Shown here in pieces: positions 28,232 to 35,938 of a stretch of DNA of 64,000 bases. This DNA comes from an uncultured Clostridia bacterium. GTDB lineage: Bacteria > Bacillota > Clostridia > Oscillospirales > Ruminococcaceae. The notes under the pieces are model-generated. The model saw only the letters and a list, made by a program, of their open reading frames with translations, was not told the DNA's origin and did not search any database. Position 1 is the stretch's first letter. Each line of letters opens with the position of its first letter. Location of the stretch: contig CANRLN010000002.1 in NCBI GenBank assembly GCA_947631445.1, positions 36,228 through 100,227 on the forward strand, in the 5' to 3' direction. The translations under genes and the position numbers were made by a program.

Positions 28232-28651
28232 TTACTTTCCTGCCTTAGGTCTTTTAGCACCATACTTGGAACGGGACTGCATTCTGTTTGCAACGCCCTG
28301 TGCGTCAAGTGTGCCTCTGATGATGTGGTAACGAACACCAGGAAGGTCCTTAACACGTCCGCCTCTGATAAGAACAACACTGTGTTCCTGAAGATTGTGA
28401 CCGATTCCAGGGATATATGAAGTTACTTCTGTACCGTTTGTAAGCTTTACTCTGGCAATTTTTCTCATAGCTGAGTTAGGCTTTTTAGGTGTAGCAGTTT
28501 TAACAACTGTGCAAACGCCTCTTTTCTGAGGGCAACTCTGGTCGATTACAACCTTTTTGTTAGAGTTATAGCCTTTCTGCAAAGCAGGAGCTGTGGACTT
28601 GGTTGCAAGGTTCTTTCTACCGTTTTTTACCAATTGGTTAAAGGTTGGCAT
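28232..28651 (-). CDS. rpsL: 30S ribosomal protein S12
   Basis: A 139-residue protein: [13 protein letters not shown] start, [16 protein letters not shown](M)RK and GVRYHIIRG, the parts that line the decoding centre. It is the first gene of the str operon, with AAAGGAGAAG just before the ATG and a consensus promoter 95 bases upstream. The Lys of TPKKPNS, where streptomycin resistance mutations arise in other species, is unchanged. Confidence 0.98.
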   Translation of the reverse strand: MPTFNQLVKNGRKNLATKSTAPALQKGYNSNKKVVIDQSCPQKRGVCTVVKTATPKKPNSAMRKIARVKLTNGTEVTSYIPGIGHNLQEHSVVLIRGGRVKDLPGVRYHIIRGTLDAQGVANRMQSRSKYGAKRPKAGK

Positions 28652-28745
28652 ACATCTTCTCCTTTCTTAAAAAAATTAATTAAAGTGTTAAGCTTGTCTT
28701 TACTTACTTTTATAGTGGGCAATACAAACCCAAAACACTTGTTAT

Positions 28746-28774
28746 ATTATACTACATTTTTATTCCTCTGTCAA
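28746..28774 (-). promoter_or_regulatory. Promoter of the str operon
   Basis: Minus strand TTGACA, 17-base spacer, TATAAT. Confidence 0.8.
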
Positions 28775-28830
28775 TCCATATACAAAAAAGTTTACAGAAA
28801 TTTAACATTTAAAAATTTATTATAAAAAAT

Positions 28831-28862
28831 TGTGTTTCCTCTGCAATAGCAAAGAAAACACA
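28831..28862. repeat. Dispersed intergenic palindrome, copy 4 (degenerate)
   Basis: TGTGTTTCCT...AAGAAAACACA after the chitosanase gene; outer pairs kept, core partly lost. Confidence 0.5.
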
Positions 28863-28885
28863 ATCAAAATTAAAGTCAAAATTTC

Positions 28886-29923
28886 TTAATCCTCAGTTTT
28901 TAACATATCTTCTGTAAGCTTAAACTCATCACCGTACATTGTCCATTCAAGTGGAAGTGCAAGAGAGAAATTATTTTGGTCAATAAATTTGCGTTGTGCA
29001 ACAATTCTTGACAAATCCTCATGTGCCTCCTCCATAAGCATAACTCTTTCTCTTTCTTTAAGAAAAGCAAGCAGAAATTCTCTTTCATCTGTTCCCTTTG
29101 AGGGTGGCGGGCATTTTGCAATGGTAGCATTTCTTATTCCGCCAAAACTTTCTTCATCGTCCCCCTCGCCGTGCATAACATAGGCATCATAATATATAAA
29201 CTGACCCAAAGGACTTAAACCGTCCTCGTTTGCAAAATCAACAGCGGGGTTCATGTACATTTCGTCCAGTATGTAATCCTGTGCCGTTTTCATCTCTTTA
29301 TCCTCGCAAGCGGTTTCCCAATCTTCTACAAAAGCATCGCCAAGTCCGTCATGTGTATCCGAACCTATGGCTTTTTCAAGTGCAGGGATATATTTTTCCA
29401 GTATATTGTTTTCTGGCTTGAGTTCAATATATTTTCTAACAACTTCAATAAGGTCGCCAGTTCCAGTGGTAAAACCAATTATTCCAGCGGTATAACCTCT
29501 GCCGTCATCTATATCTTCAATGTAAGAATACTGCTCCCAATAATTAAGTGACGAATTTTCCGCAGACGAAACAAACGAAAATACAATGCTTCTAAGTTGT
29601 CCCTCTTTAATGCTATTGCTTATCGGCTGAATCGGCTCGATTGGTTGGGTTTCATTAAGTTTTACAAGTCCTACAACATCTTTAAGAATTTGGAGTGCGT
29701 CAAGTGTGTTTATTTTTCCGTCCCCATTGACATCACAATTTTCTTTATACTCTTGTGAAACTTCGACAATATTTTTAAGCACTTCAAGTGCATCAGCCGA
29801 AGTAATTTCGCCGTCCTCATTAACATCACCTATCAAACGATTTTCCGCACAAGCAACTATGCAACCAGAACACATACTAAGAGCTGTTGCAAACGAAATA
29901 AATCTTTTAGAAATTTTATTCAT
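28886..29923 (-). CDS. Secreted dockerin-containing GH46 chitosanase
   Basis: A 345-residue protein read from ATG 29923 (AAGGGGTGG upstream). Residues 1-26 form a signal peptide. Residues 31-87 are a type I dockerin with two calcium loops, DVNEDGEITSAD and DVNGDGKINTLD. A Pro/Thr-rich linker leads to a GH46 domain. Both catalytic acids can be placed by comparison with Streptomyces N174 chitosanase: E122 (SSAENSS) and D140 (EDIDDGRGYTAG). Later conserved parts are DGLGDAF, LGQFIYYDAYVMHG and SFGGIR. It should cleave chitosan outside the cell and may dock to a cohesin scaffold; no cohesin is encoded here. Its own promoter precedes it. Confidence 0.93.
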   Translation of the reverse strand: MNKISKRFISFATALSMCSGCIVACAENRLIGDVNEDGEITSADALEVLKNIVEVSQEYKENCDVNGDGKINTLDALQILKDVVGLVKLNETQPIEPIQPISNSIKEGQLRSIVFSFVSSAENSSLNYWEQYSYIEDIDDGRGYTAGIIGFTTGTGDLIEVVRKYIELKPENNILEKYIPALEKAIGSDTHDGLGDAFVEDWETACEDKEMKTAQDYILDEMYMNPAVDFANEDGLSPLGQFIYYDAYVMHGEGDDEESFGGIRNATIAKCPPPSKGTDEREFLLAFLKERERVMLMEEAHEDLSRIVAQRKFIDQNNFSLALPLEWTMYGDEFKLTEDMLKTED

Positions 29924-29961
29924 ACAAACCACCCCTTCATTTTATATTTTTAATCTAAACT

Positions 29962-29990
29962 ATTATAGCAATCATATTAATTGTTTGTAA
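29962..29990 (-). promoter_or_regulatory. Promoter of the chitosanase gene
   Basis: Minus strand TTACAA, 17-base spacer, TATAAT. Confidence 0.65.
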
Positions 29991-30009
29991 TTTTCAAAAT
30001 AACTTTTAT

Positions 30010-30040
30010 GATATTTCCTCGCCGTAGGCGGGGAAATATC
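30010..30040. repeat. Dispersed intergenic palindrome, copy 5
   Basis: GATATTTCCTCGCC-loop-GGCGGGGAAATATC: a stem of about 13 pairs with one G-T. Confidence 0.75.
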
Positions 30041-30075
30041 GCCAAAAGCAATCTGGCAAGCTAAGATATTATTTT

Positions 30076-30110
30076 CTTGCATTTTTCCACCCATGGCGGA
30101 AAAACACAAG
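30076..30110. repeat. Dispersed intergenic palindrome, copy 6
   Basis: CTTG(C)ATTTTTCCACCC-loop-GGCGGAAAAACACAAG, 36 bases from copy 5 and more diverged. Confidence 0.6.
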
Positions 30111-30191
30111 AATTTTTTATTTATTAAGTTTAGTCAATTATAACATAAATAAGTGGTTTTGTCAATAGTTTTTTGAGTTGTTTATAATTTA

Positions 30192-31631
30192 TTAATTTTT
30201 AACTGCCATAAGCAATTTTTGTTTTTCATTCCATAATTTTTCCGAAAGGTCAACATAATATTTATGTGGGTTTTCAAAGCGTTTAACCTCGTCCCAAAGA
30301 CTTTCCACCTCGGTTTTGCAATAAGCCGTTGACTGTTCAAAACTCGGCTGAGTGTAAACAAGTTTTCCACCCTCAAAAATCTTTTCCAAAAGCACCCTTG
30401 CATGGAAGTTTGTAAGGATAGTTCTTTTCCATGTATAGTCAGGGTCAAAAATCTTTAGCGGACTGTTTTCATCAATCTGTTCATCATATTTGCAAAGCAG
30501 GTCGGCAACCGCCTTGTTTGTTTGCTTGTCATAAAAGCGATATACTTTCTTAAAATCGGGGTTGGTTATCTTGCCAACGTTTTCCGAAACCTTGATTTTT
30601 GGAACAATCTCACCATTTTTTTCAACCGCACAAAGCTTATACACTCCGCCAAACACAGGCGATGATTTGGCGGTTATAAGCCTTTCGCCAACCCCAAAAC
30701 TATCCACCTTTGCCCCCTGCAAAAGCATATCTCTTATCAAATATTCATCAAGCGAATTTGACGCAGTTATTTTACAATCGGGATAACCTGCATCGTCAAG
30801 CATTTTTCTTGCCTTTTTGGACAAATAGGTTATATCTCCCGAATCAAGACGTATTCCCGCTGGACGCTTGCCCAAAGGCTTTAAAATATTGTCAAAAGCT
30901 TTTATAGCGTTTGGCACACCACTTTTAAGGGTGTTGTAAGTATCGACAAGCAACACCGCATTGTCGGGATAGCAACGACAGTATGCCTCAAAAGCCTCAA
31001 GTTCGCTATCAAACATAAGTATCCAAGAGTGAGCCATTGTGCCAAGTGCTTTCATTCCATAAAGTTTGTCGGTTTGAGTGCAGGCTGTTCCCGCACAACC
31101 TGCAATGCCTGCGGCTCTTGCTCCCTCAATGGCAGCAGTTGCTCCATGGCTTCGCCTTGAGCCAAACTCCATAACCGCCCTGCCGTCCGCTGCACGAACA
31201 ATTCTATTTGCTTTGGTTGCAACCATAGATTGGTGATTTATGCAGAGCAACAGAAAAGTTTCGATAAACTGTGCCTCAATAACAGGAGCTTTCACCGTTA
31301 TAATTGGTTCGTTTGGAAAAACAACAGTTCCCTCAGGCACTGCCCACATATCCCCAGTAAATTTAAAATTTTTAAGATAATTTAAAAATCCCTCATCAAA
31401 AACATTTTTTTGTCTTAAAAATTCAATGTCATCATCTGTAAACTGCAAATTCTGAATATAGTCTATAATGCTGTTAAGACCACAGGCAATAGCAAAACCG
31501 CCGTTGTCGGGAACAGAGCGGAAAAACACATCAAAATAAGCAATATTTTTGCCCATTTTCTCCATAAAATAGCCATTGCCCATTGTAAGTTCATAAAAAT
31601 CGCAAAGCAGAGTATAATTAGTTTTGTTCAT
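30192..31631 (-). CDS. pncB: Nicotinate phosphoribosyltransferase
   Basis: A 479-residue enzyme: TLLCDFYELTMGNGYF start, EFGSRRSHG, GTMAHSWI and RLDSGDI, all typical of the family. It joins nicotinate to phosphoribosyl pyrophosphate to give nicotinate mononucleotide in NAD salvage. It follows pncA, which makes nicotinate, by 18 bases that hold GAAAGGAGA. The two genes form one operon. Confidence 0.95.
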   Translation of the reverse strand: MNKTNYTLLCDFYELTMGNGYFMEKMGKNIAYFDVFFRSVPDNGGFAIACGLNSIIDYIQNLQFTDDDIEFLRQKNVFDEGFLNYLKNFKFTGDMWAVPEGTVVFPNEPIITVKAPVIEAQFIETFLLLCINHQSMVATKANRIVRAADGRAVMEFGSRRSHGATAAIEGARAAGIAGCAGTACTQTDKLYGMKALGTMAHSWILMFDSELEAFEAYCRCYPDNAVLLVDTYNTLKSGVPNAIKAFDNILKPLGKRPAGIRLDSGDITYLSKKARKMLDDAGYPDCKITASNSLDEYLIRDMLLQGAKVDSFGVGERLITAKSSPVFGGVYKLCAVEKNGEIVPKIKVSENVGKITNPDFKKVYRFYDKQTNKAVADLLCKYDEQIDENSPLKIFDPDYTWKRTILTNFHARVLLEKIFEGGKLVYTQPSFEQSTAYCKTEVESLWDEVKRFENPHKYYVDLSEKLWNEKQKLLMAVKN

Positions 31632-31649
31632 ACTTCATTCTCCTTTCAG

Positions 31650-32168
31650 TTATTCAATCTCAATATTAAGCCCTTTAAGCACATCAAAACTTTTTTGTTG
31701 CAATTCTTTATCAAAGCTATCTGTAAGGCTGGAAACAATCACAATTTCCGCTTCGGGAACTGCCGATTTTGCAAGCACTGCATTGGTAAAAACGCAAATG
31801 TTTGAAACAAGTCCGCAAAGCTCCACTCTTTCAAATCCTCTCATCTGCAAATATCTTGCAAGTTCCATTGAACCATAGGTGTTTTTAAGAAACTGCATAT
31901 CGCTTTCCTTACACTGCTCCGCCGTTTTTCCAAAAAGTGCGTGACCCTCGCTACCTTTTATACAATGGCATACCGGCAGGCTTTTTCCCTCTTTGGTCTT
32001 AAGATAATCCTTGCCGTGGGTGTCAAGGGTAAAAATTATCTCGCTTCCCTTTGCCCTTTCCTGCTTTATCCGCTCGGCTATTTTGCTATCCAGTTTTTCT
32101 GCACCCTCAAAACCAAGACTGCCGTTTACAAAATCCTTTTGATAATCCACCACAACAAATGCTTTCAT
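31650..32168 (-). CDS. pncA: Nicotinamidase (isochorismatase family)
   Basis: A 172-residue hydrolase. The catalytic triad can be placed: Asp in VVDYQKDF, the Lys in the middle part, and Cys in GLVSNICV; the metal site is in DTHGKDY. It converts nicotinamide to nicotinate, the substrate of the downstream pncB. CGGAGGAA lies upstream. Confidence 0.93.
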   Translation of the reverse strand: MKAFVVVDYQKDFVNGSLGFEGAEKLDSKIAERIKQERAKGSEIIFTLDTHGKDYLKTKEGKSLPVCHCIKGSEGHALFGKTAEQCKESDMQFLKNTYGSMELARYLQMRGFERVELCGLVSNICVFTNAVLAKSAVPEAEIVIVSSLTDSFDKELQQKSFDVLKGLNIEIE

Positions 32169-32209
32169 TAAAATTCCTCCGTTTCTGTTATTATTTATTT
32201 GATAATAAC

Positions 32210-32238
32210 ATTATAGCACAAAAATTCTTAAAAGTCAA
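32210..32238 (-). promoter_or_regulatory. Promoter of the pncA-pncB operon
   Basis: Minus strand TTGACT, 17-base spacer, TATAAT. Confidence 0.7.
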
Positions 32239-32390
32239 TAGCAAAATCAATAGTTTTTATCAATTTAATTATATTAATTAGGAATACTTATATTACTTTT
32301 AAGAATATCAGTAAATTAATGGCTTATTATAGCAATTAAATTAATTGCTTGCGATTTTTCTGTATATTTTTATTATACACAAAACAAAAC

Positions 32391-32425
32391 AAAAAAATCC
32401 GAAAAGCATACGCTTTTCGGATTAA
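32391..32425 (-). terminator. Terminator after recR
   Basis: AATCCGAAAAGC/GCTTTTCGGATT stem with a seven-T run on the minus strand. Confidence 0.88.
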
Positions 32426-32427
32426 TT

Positions 32428-33030
32428 TTATATTTCGTTGCGGAATTTAAAAGCATTGGCAAGGGTTACACCATCAGTATATTCCACCGCTCCGCCACTG
32501 GGAATACCGGTTGCAAGCTGGGTCACACGGATTCCAAGGGGTTTAAGCAATCTTGCAATATAAAGCGAGGTGGTTTCTCCCGAAACATTGGAATCAAGAG
32601 CCATAACAATCTCTTTTACCTCATCTTTTTTGACCCTTTCTAACAGTTCTTTTATTTTAATATCATCTGGACCAACCCCATCAAGTGGGGACAAAAGACC
32701 ATGAAGAACATGATAAACCCCGCTGAACTCTCCAGACTTTTCAAAAGCGGTTATATCCTTAGGGCTTTCAACAACGCATATAAGTGATTTATCCCTACTG
32801 TTATTACCACAAATTGGGCATAGGTCTTTATCCGTAAGATTTTGACAAACGGGGCAATAATGAATAAGTTTTCTTGCGTCTTGAATAGCCTTTACAAATT
32901 CATCTGCTTGCCCCGCAGGCATATTCACGATATGAAAAGCAAGACGGTTTGCCTGCTTTTTGCCAATTCCGGGGAGTTTTTCAAACTGTTCCGCCAGCAA
33001 GACCAGCGAAAGTGCCTGCGACTGAGCCAT
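32428..33030 (-). CDS. recR: Recombination mediator RecR
   Basis: A 200-residue protein with the N-terminal helix-hairpin-helix (LPGIGKKQANRLAFH), the four-Cys zinc finger (CPVCQNLTDKDLCPIC) and a Toprim domain (ICVVESPKDI). It acts with RecF/RecO in gap repair. Its ATG overlaps the stop of the ebfC/ybaB gene (TAATG), the usual pairing. Confidence 0.97.
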   Translation of the reverse strand: MAQSQALSLVLLAEQFEKLPGIGKKQANRLAFHIVNMPAGQADEFVKAIQDARKLIHYCPVCQNLTDKDLCPICGNNSRDKSLICVVESPKDITAFEKSGEFSGVYHVLHGLLSPLDGVGPDDIKIKELLERVKKDEVKEIVMALDSNVSGETTSLYIARLLKPLGIRVTQLATGIPSGGAVEYTDGVTLANAFKFRNEI

Positions 33031-33377
33031 TAAAACAATCCAGGGAAGGAAACTCCGCCGGTTACCTTCTGCATTTCGTTATCTGAAATTTCCTCAAGGT
33101 TGGAAACAGCTTCGTTAAAAGCAGCCATAATCAAATCCTGAAGTGTTTCAATGTCTTCTGGGTCAACAACCTCTGGCTTGATTTCCATTCCGAGAACACG
33201 TCTTGTGCCGTTGATTGTAACGCTTACTACTCCGCCACCGGCTGTGCCGGTAAACTCTCTCTGCTCCAAATCTTCCTGCAAAGCAAGAATTTGTTCCTGC
33301 ATCTGTTGAGCCTGCTTTTTCATCTGATTAATATTTCCCATTCCTTGGTTAAGTCCGCCGGGTATTCTTGATTTCAT
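33030..33377 (-). CDS. ebfC: YbaB/EbfC nucleoid-associated protein
   Basis: A 115-residue protein: MNQMKKQAQQMQEQI-type coiled N-terminus, AGGGVVSVTINGTRRVLGMEIKPE core, and Met/Gly-rich C-terminus ending PGLF. Family members dimerise and bind DNA without strict sequence preference. It sits between dnaX and recR, as in many bacteria, and has its own promoter. The start at 33377 has only a weak site; an internal Met 12 residues on is an alternative. Confidence 0.93.
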   Translation of the reverse strand: MKSRIPGGLNQGMGNINQMKKQAQQMQEQILALQEDLEQREFTGTAGGGVVSVTINGTRRVLGMEIKPEVVDPEDIETLQDLIMAAFNEAVSNLEEISDNEMQKVTGGVSFPGLF

Positions 33378-33517
33378 AATACAATTTTGCCACTCAAAAA
33401 ATAAAGTAATTTTTTATTTAGATTATTAAATTGAGTAGACTCTCCTTTCAAAATTAATAAAAATCATTTTTGCAATTTTTTACAGTTCTAAAGTCTGTTA
33501 TCATTCTGACAATATAT

Positions 33518-33546
33518 ATTATAGCATTTTTATTTTAGTTTGTCAA
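33518..33546 (-). promoter_or_regulatory. Promoter of ebfC-recR
   Basis: Minus strand TTGACA, 17-base spacer, TATAAT, between the dnaX stop and ebfC. Confidence 0.75.
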
Positions 33547-33575
33547 TAGTTTTTTTAATATTTTCGCACAAGTGC

Positions 33576-35579
33576 TTAAACTGTTGTTTTTGGTTTTATT
33601 TCAAAATTTACAATAGTTTGTTGGTCATAATAAATTCCCAAAATTTCATGGAATATACTCATAAAATCACGCCTTTTATTTTTAGATTCTTCCTTTTCAT
33701 CTTTTGGGTGAATTATATTATTAAGTGATAAATACCATATTGTTGACAATTTAACTACAATTTCATTTTTTTGTTTGTGTTTATAAGCCTCAAAACCTTT
33801 AAAATATGTTGCTAACAGTTTAGATTTTTCTTCATCAAATTTAGCTTTTTCGGATTCATACTCACAAATCAAATCATATTCACCATTTTCTACATCTGTT
33901 TGATGCTTTTCAGACCAAACTTTAATTTGAGGTTCAATTAAACTATCCAAACTGTTTTCATCTGAATTTTCAGCAAAATTTTCATCTGTTTGAAATATAT
34001 TGCCTAAATCTATTGTGCCATTAAAATTTGATAAATCTTCCGCATTAAACAGTTCCTCAAATTCGCCCTCTTGACTGTTTGAGTTAATTGGGTTAATTGG
34101 TTTGGGTAGCTCAACTGGCTTAGAATTTTCCTGTAAATTTTCTTGTTTTAAATTTGTTTGCTCGACTGGCTCGGTCGGGTCAGCCGGCTTGATTGGCTTA
34201 GAGTTTTCCTGCAAATCTTCTTGTTTTAAATCTGATTTTTGGGGTGGTTTGGGTGAGGTGGTTGGCTTAGAATTATTCTGTAAATTTTCTTGTAATTCTG
34301 GTTTTTTAGGTGGTTCTGGTGGTTTTGAATTAGTGTTGGGGGTATGTTTGTTTGCATAAACCGCCTGCACATTAGCATTTCTAATAGCATATTCCAATTT
34401 GGAAATTCTCGCATAAACTGCCGACATATCTTCAGAAATCTGTCCATTCTCTGTATCCACCACAGAACCATTTTCTTCAAGACACAAATTGACAAGACAA
34501 ATTTCCATGGTAGTAAGCGGAGAAACCGCTCTTGCAAATTCCAATTTGGTTTTGTGCAAACAATCAAGTATTTCCAGCACCTGAGAAAGGCTAAATTTTT
34601 CAGCAACCTTAACCACTTTGGATTTTTCGTTGTCGTCAAGACAGTTTAACAAACTTCCAAAATTTTCAATAGATTTTTTGCCCTCCTGCAAAACAGATTT
34701 GGTTATCATAATATCACGGAAAATTTCGGTTATCTCCTCACAAAGCCTACGCATATCCTTTGCCTGCATATAAAGACGATCTACAATTGAAATTGCCTGC
34801 GAAAAATCCTTTTCGGCAATACACCCTACAATATCAAAAAGGGTCGAACGGTTGGCAATTCCTGCAATTTTAAGCACATCATCGCCACTTATATCCTCGC
34901 CGGTGCTTGCACACTGGTCAAGTAGCGAAAGAGCATCACGCATTCCGCCGTCCGCAAGTTTGGCAATAAGATTTTTTGCCGAACTGTCAAGCCTAAAATT
35001 CTCCTGCTCTGAAATATAATTTAGTCTTGTAACAATATCTTCTGTTTTTATTCTATGAAAATCAAAATGCTGACATCTTGAAACTATTGTCACAGGAACT
35101 TTGTGAATTTCCGTGGTCGCAAGAATAAATTTTATATGTTCCGGAGGTTCTTCAAGGATTTTAAGCAGTGCATTAAAAGCCGCAACGCTCATCATATGAA
35201 CCTCATCTATAATATACACACGATATTTTCCCGTTTGCGGAAGAAACGCCGCCGCCTCTCTCAACCCTCTAACGTTATCAACACCATTGTTGGAAGCTGC
35301 ATCAATCTCAATAATATCGGTCATAGCGTTTTCATCGGCAAGCCTGCAAGCCTCACATTCAAGACAAGGGTCACCGTTTTGTGGGTTTTGACAATTAAGC
35401 GTTTTGGCAAGTATTCTTGCACAGGTTGTTTTTCCCGTTCCCCTCGAACCGGTGAAAAGGTAAGCATGGGCTGTTTTCCCCAAAACAATCTGATTTTTAA
35501 GAGTGGTGGTTATATGCGGTTGGGAAAGAACGTCCGAAAAGGTTGTCGGACGATATTTTCTATAAAGGGTTTGATACAT
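33576..35579 (-). CDS. dnaX: DNA polymerase III subunits gamma/tau
   Basis: A 667-residue clamp-loader subunit read from ATG 35579 (GGAGTG upstream). The ATPase core has GSRGTGKTTCARILAK, the zinc module CQNPQNGDPCLECEAC, IIDEVHMMS and SRCQHF. Domain III follows to about residue 370. Then comes a low-complexity Pro/Lys/Glu/Asn linker with three near-copies of LKQENLQENSKP, and a short C-terminal domain. It loads the sliding clamp onto DNA. It lies next to the SRP RNA gene, as in many Firmicutes. Confidence 0.96.
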   Translation of the reverse strand: MYQTLYRKYRPTTFSDVLSQPHITTTLKNQIVLGKTAHAYLFTGSRGTGKTTCARILAKTLNCQNPQNGDPCLECEACRLADENAMTDIIEIDAASNNGVDNVRGLREAAAFLPQTGKYRVYIIDEVHMMSVAAFNALLKILEEPPEHIKFILATTEIHKVPVTIVSRCQHFDFHRIKTEDIVTRLNYISEQENFRLDSSAKNLIAKLADGGMRDALSLLDQCASTGEDISGDDVLKIAGIANRSTLFDIVGCIAEKDFSQAISIVDRLYMQAKDMRRLCEEITEIFRDIMITKSVLQEGKKSIENFGSLLNCLDDNEKSKVVKVAEKFSLSQVLEILDCLHKTKLEFARAVSPLTTMEICLVNLCLEENGSVVDTENGQISEDMSAVYARISKLEYAIRNANVQAVYANKHTPNTNSKPPEPPKKPELQENLQNNSKPTTSPKPPQKSDLKQEDLQENSKPIKPADPTEPVEQTNLKQENLQENSKPVELPKPINPINSNSQEGEFEELFNAEDLSNFNGTIDLGNIFQTDENFAENSDENSLDSLIEPQIKVWSEKHQTDVENGEYDLICEYESEKAKFDEEKSKLLATYFKGFEAYKHKQKNEIVVKLSTIWYLSLNNIIHPKDEKEESKNKRRDFMSIFHEILGIYYDQQTIVNFEIKPKTTV

Positions 35580-35605
35580 AAATTTCACTCCAAAAAAAAT
35601 AAAAA

Positions 35606-35740
35606 ATCAATCCGACATAATGACGTGCAGGCGGAACTGTGGCACACGAAACGTTCCGCTTAATGCTGCTCGGTTCCCCGCCTGACATGGTTCACAGAGT
35701 TTCATTGCACAGGACCCACACGCCGTTATCTCGGATTGAT
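35606..35740 (-). ncRNA. ffs: Signal recognition particle RNA (small bacterial type)
   Basis: The ends pair (ATCAATCCGA with TCGGATTGAT) and the molecule folds as one long hairpin. The tip carries the Ffh-binding domain: ACCATGTCAGGCGG, then GGAACCGAGCAGCATTAAG, which matches the conserved GTCAGG...GGAA...AGCAGC pattern. Length is about 135 bases, closer to the E. coli 4.5S form than to the long Bacillus form with an Alu domain. A T-run follows. It lies just upstream of dnaX. Confidence 0.93.
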
Positions 35741-35896
35741 ACTGTTATCAAATTATCAAAGCAACAATGTAAAACAATACAATTCTGCAAACTGTTGATT
35801 TTTCTGTTGCTTTAAATATTATAACATATTTTTAAAAAAATTTCAAGTGATTTTAAAACTTTTTACAATTTGTTCATAATTATATTTTTTTATAAT

Positions 35897-35923
35897 TGTT
35901 CCCTCGCCGTGGGCGAGGGAATA
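35897..35923. repeat. Dispersed intergenic palindrome, copy 7
   Basis: TTCCCTCGCC-GTG-GGCGAGGGAA: perfect stem of ten pairs. Other copies have CCCCG/CGGGG at this place, so both arms changed together. Confidence 0.75.
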
Positions 35924-35938
35924 TAAAGATGGTTATTA

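Noticed and set aside
33576..35579. Programmed frameshift in dnaX to make a short gamma form.
   Set aside because: I found no convincing slippery heptamer with a following stem in the linker region; A-runs there are not placed with a nearby stop in another frame plus hairpin.
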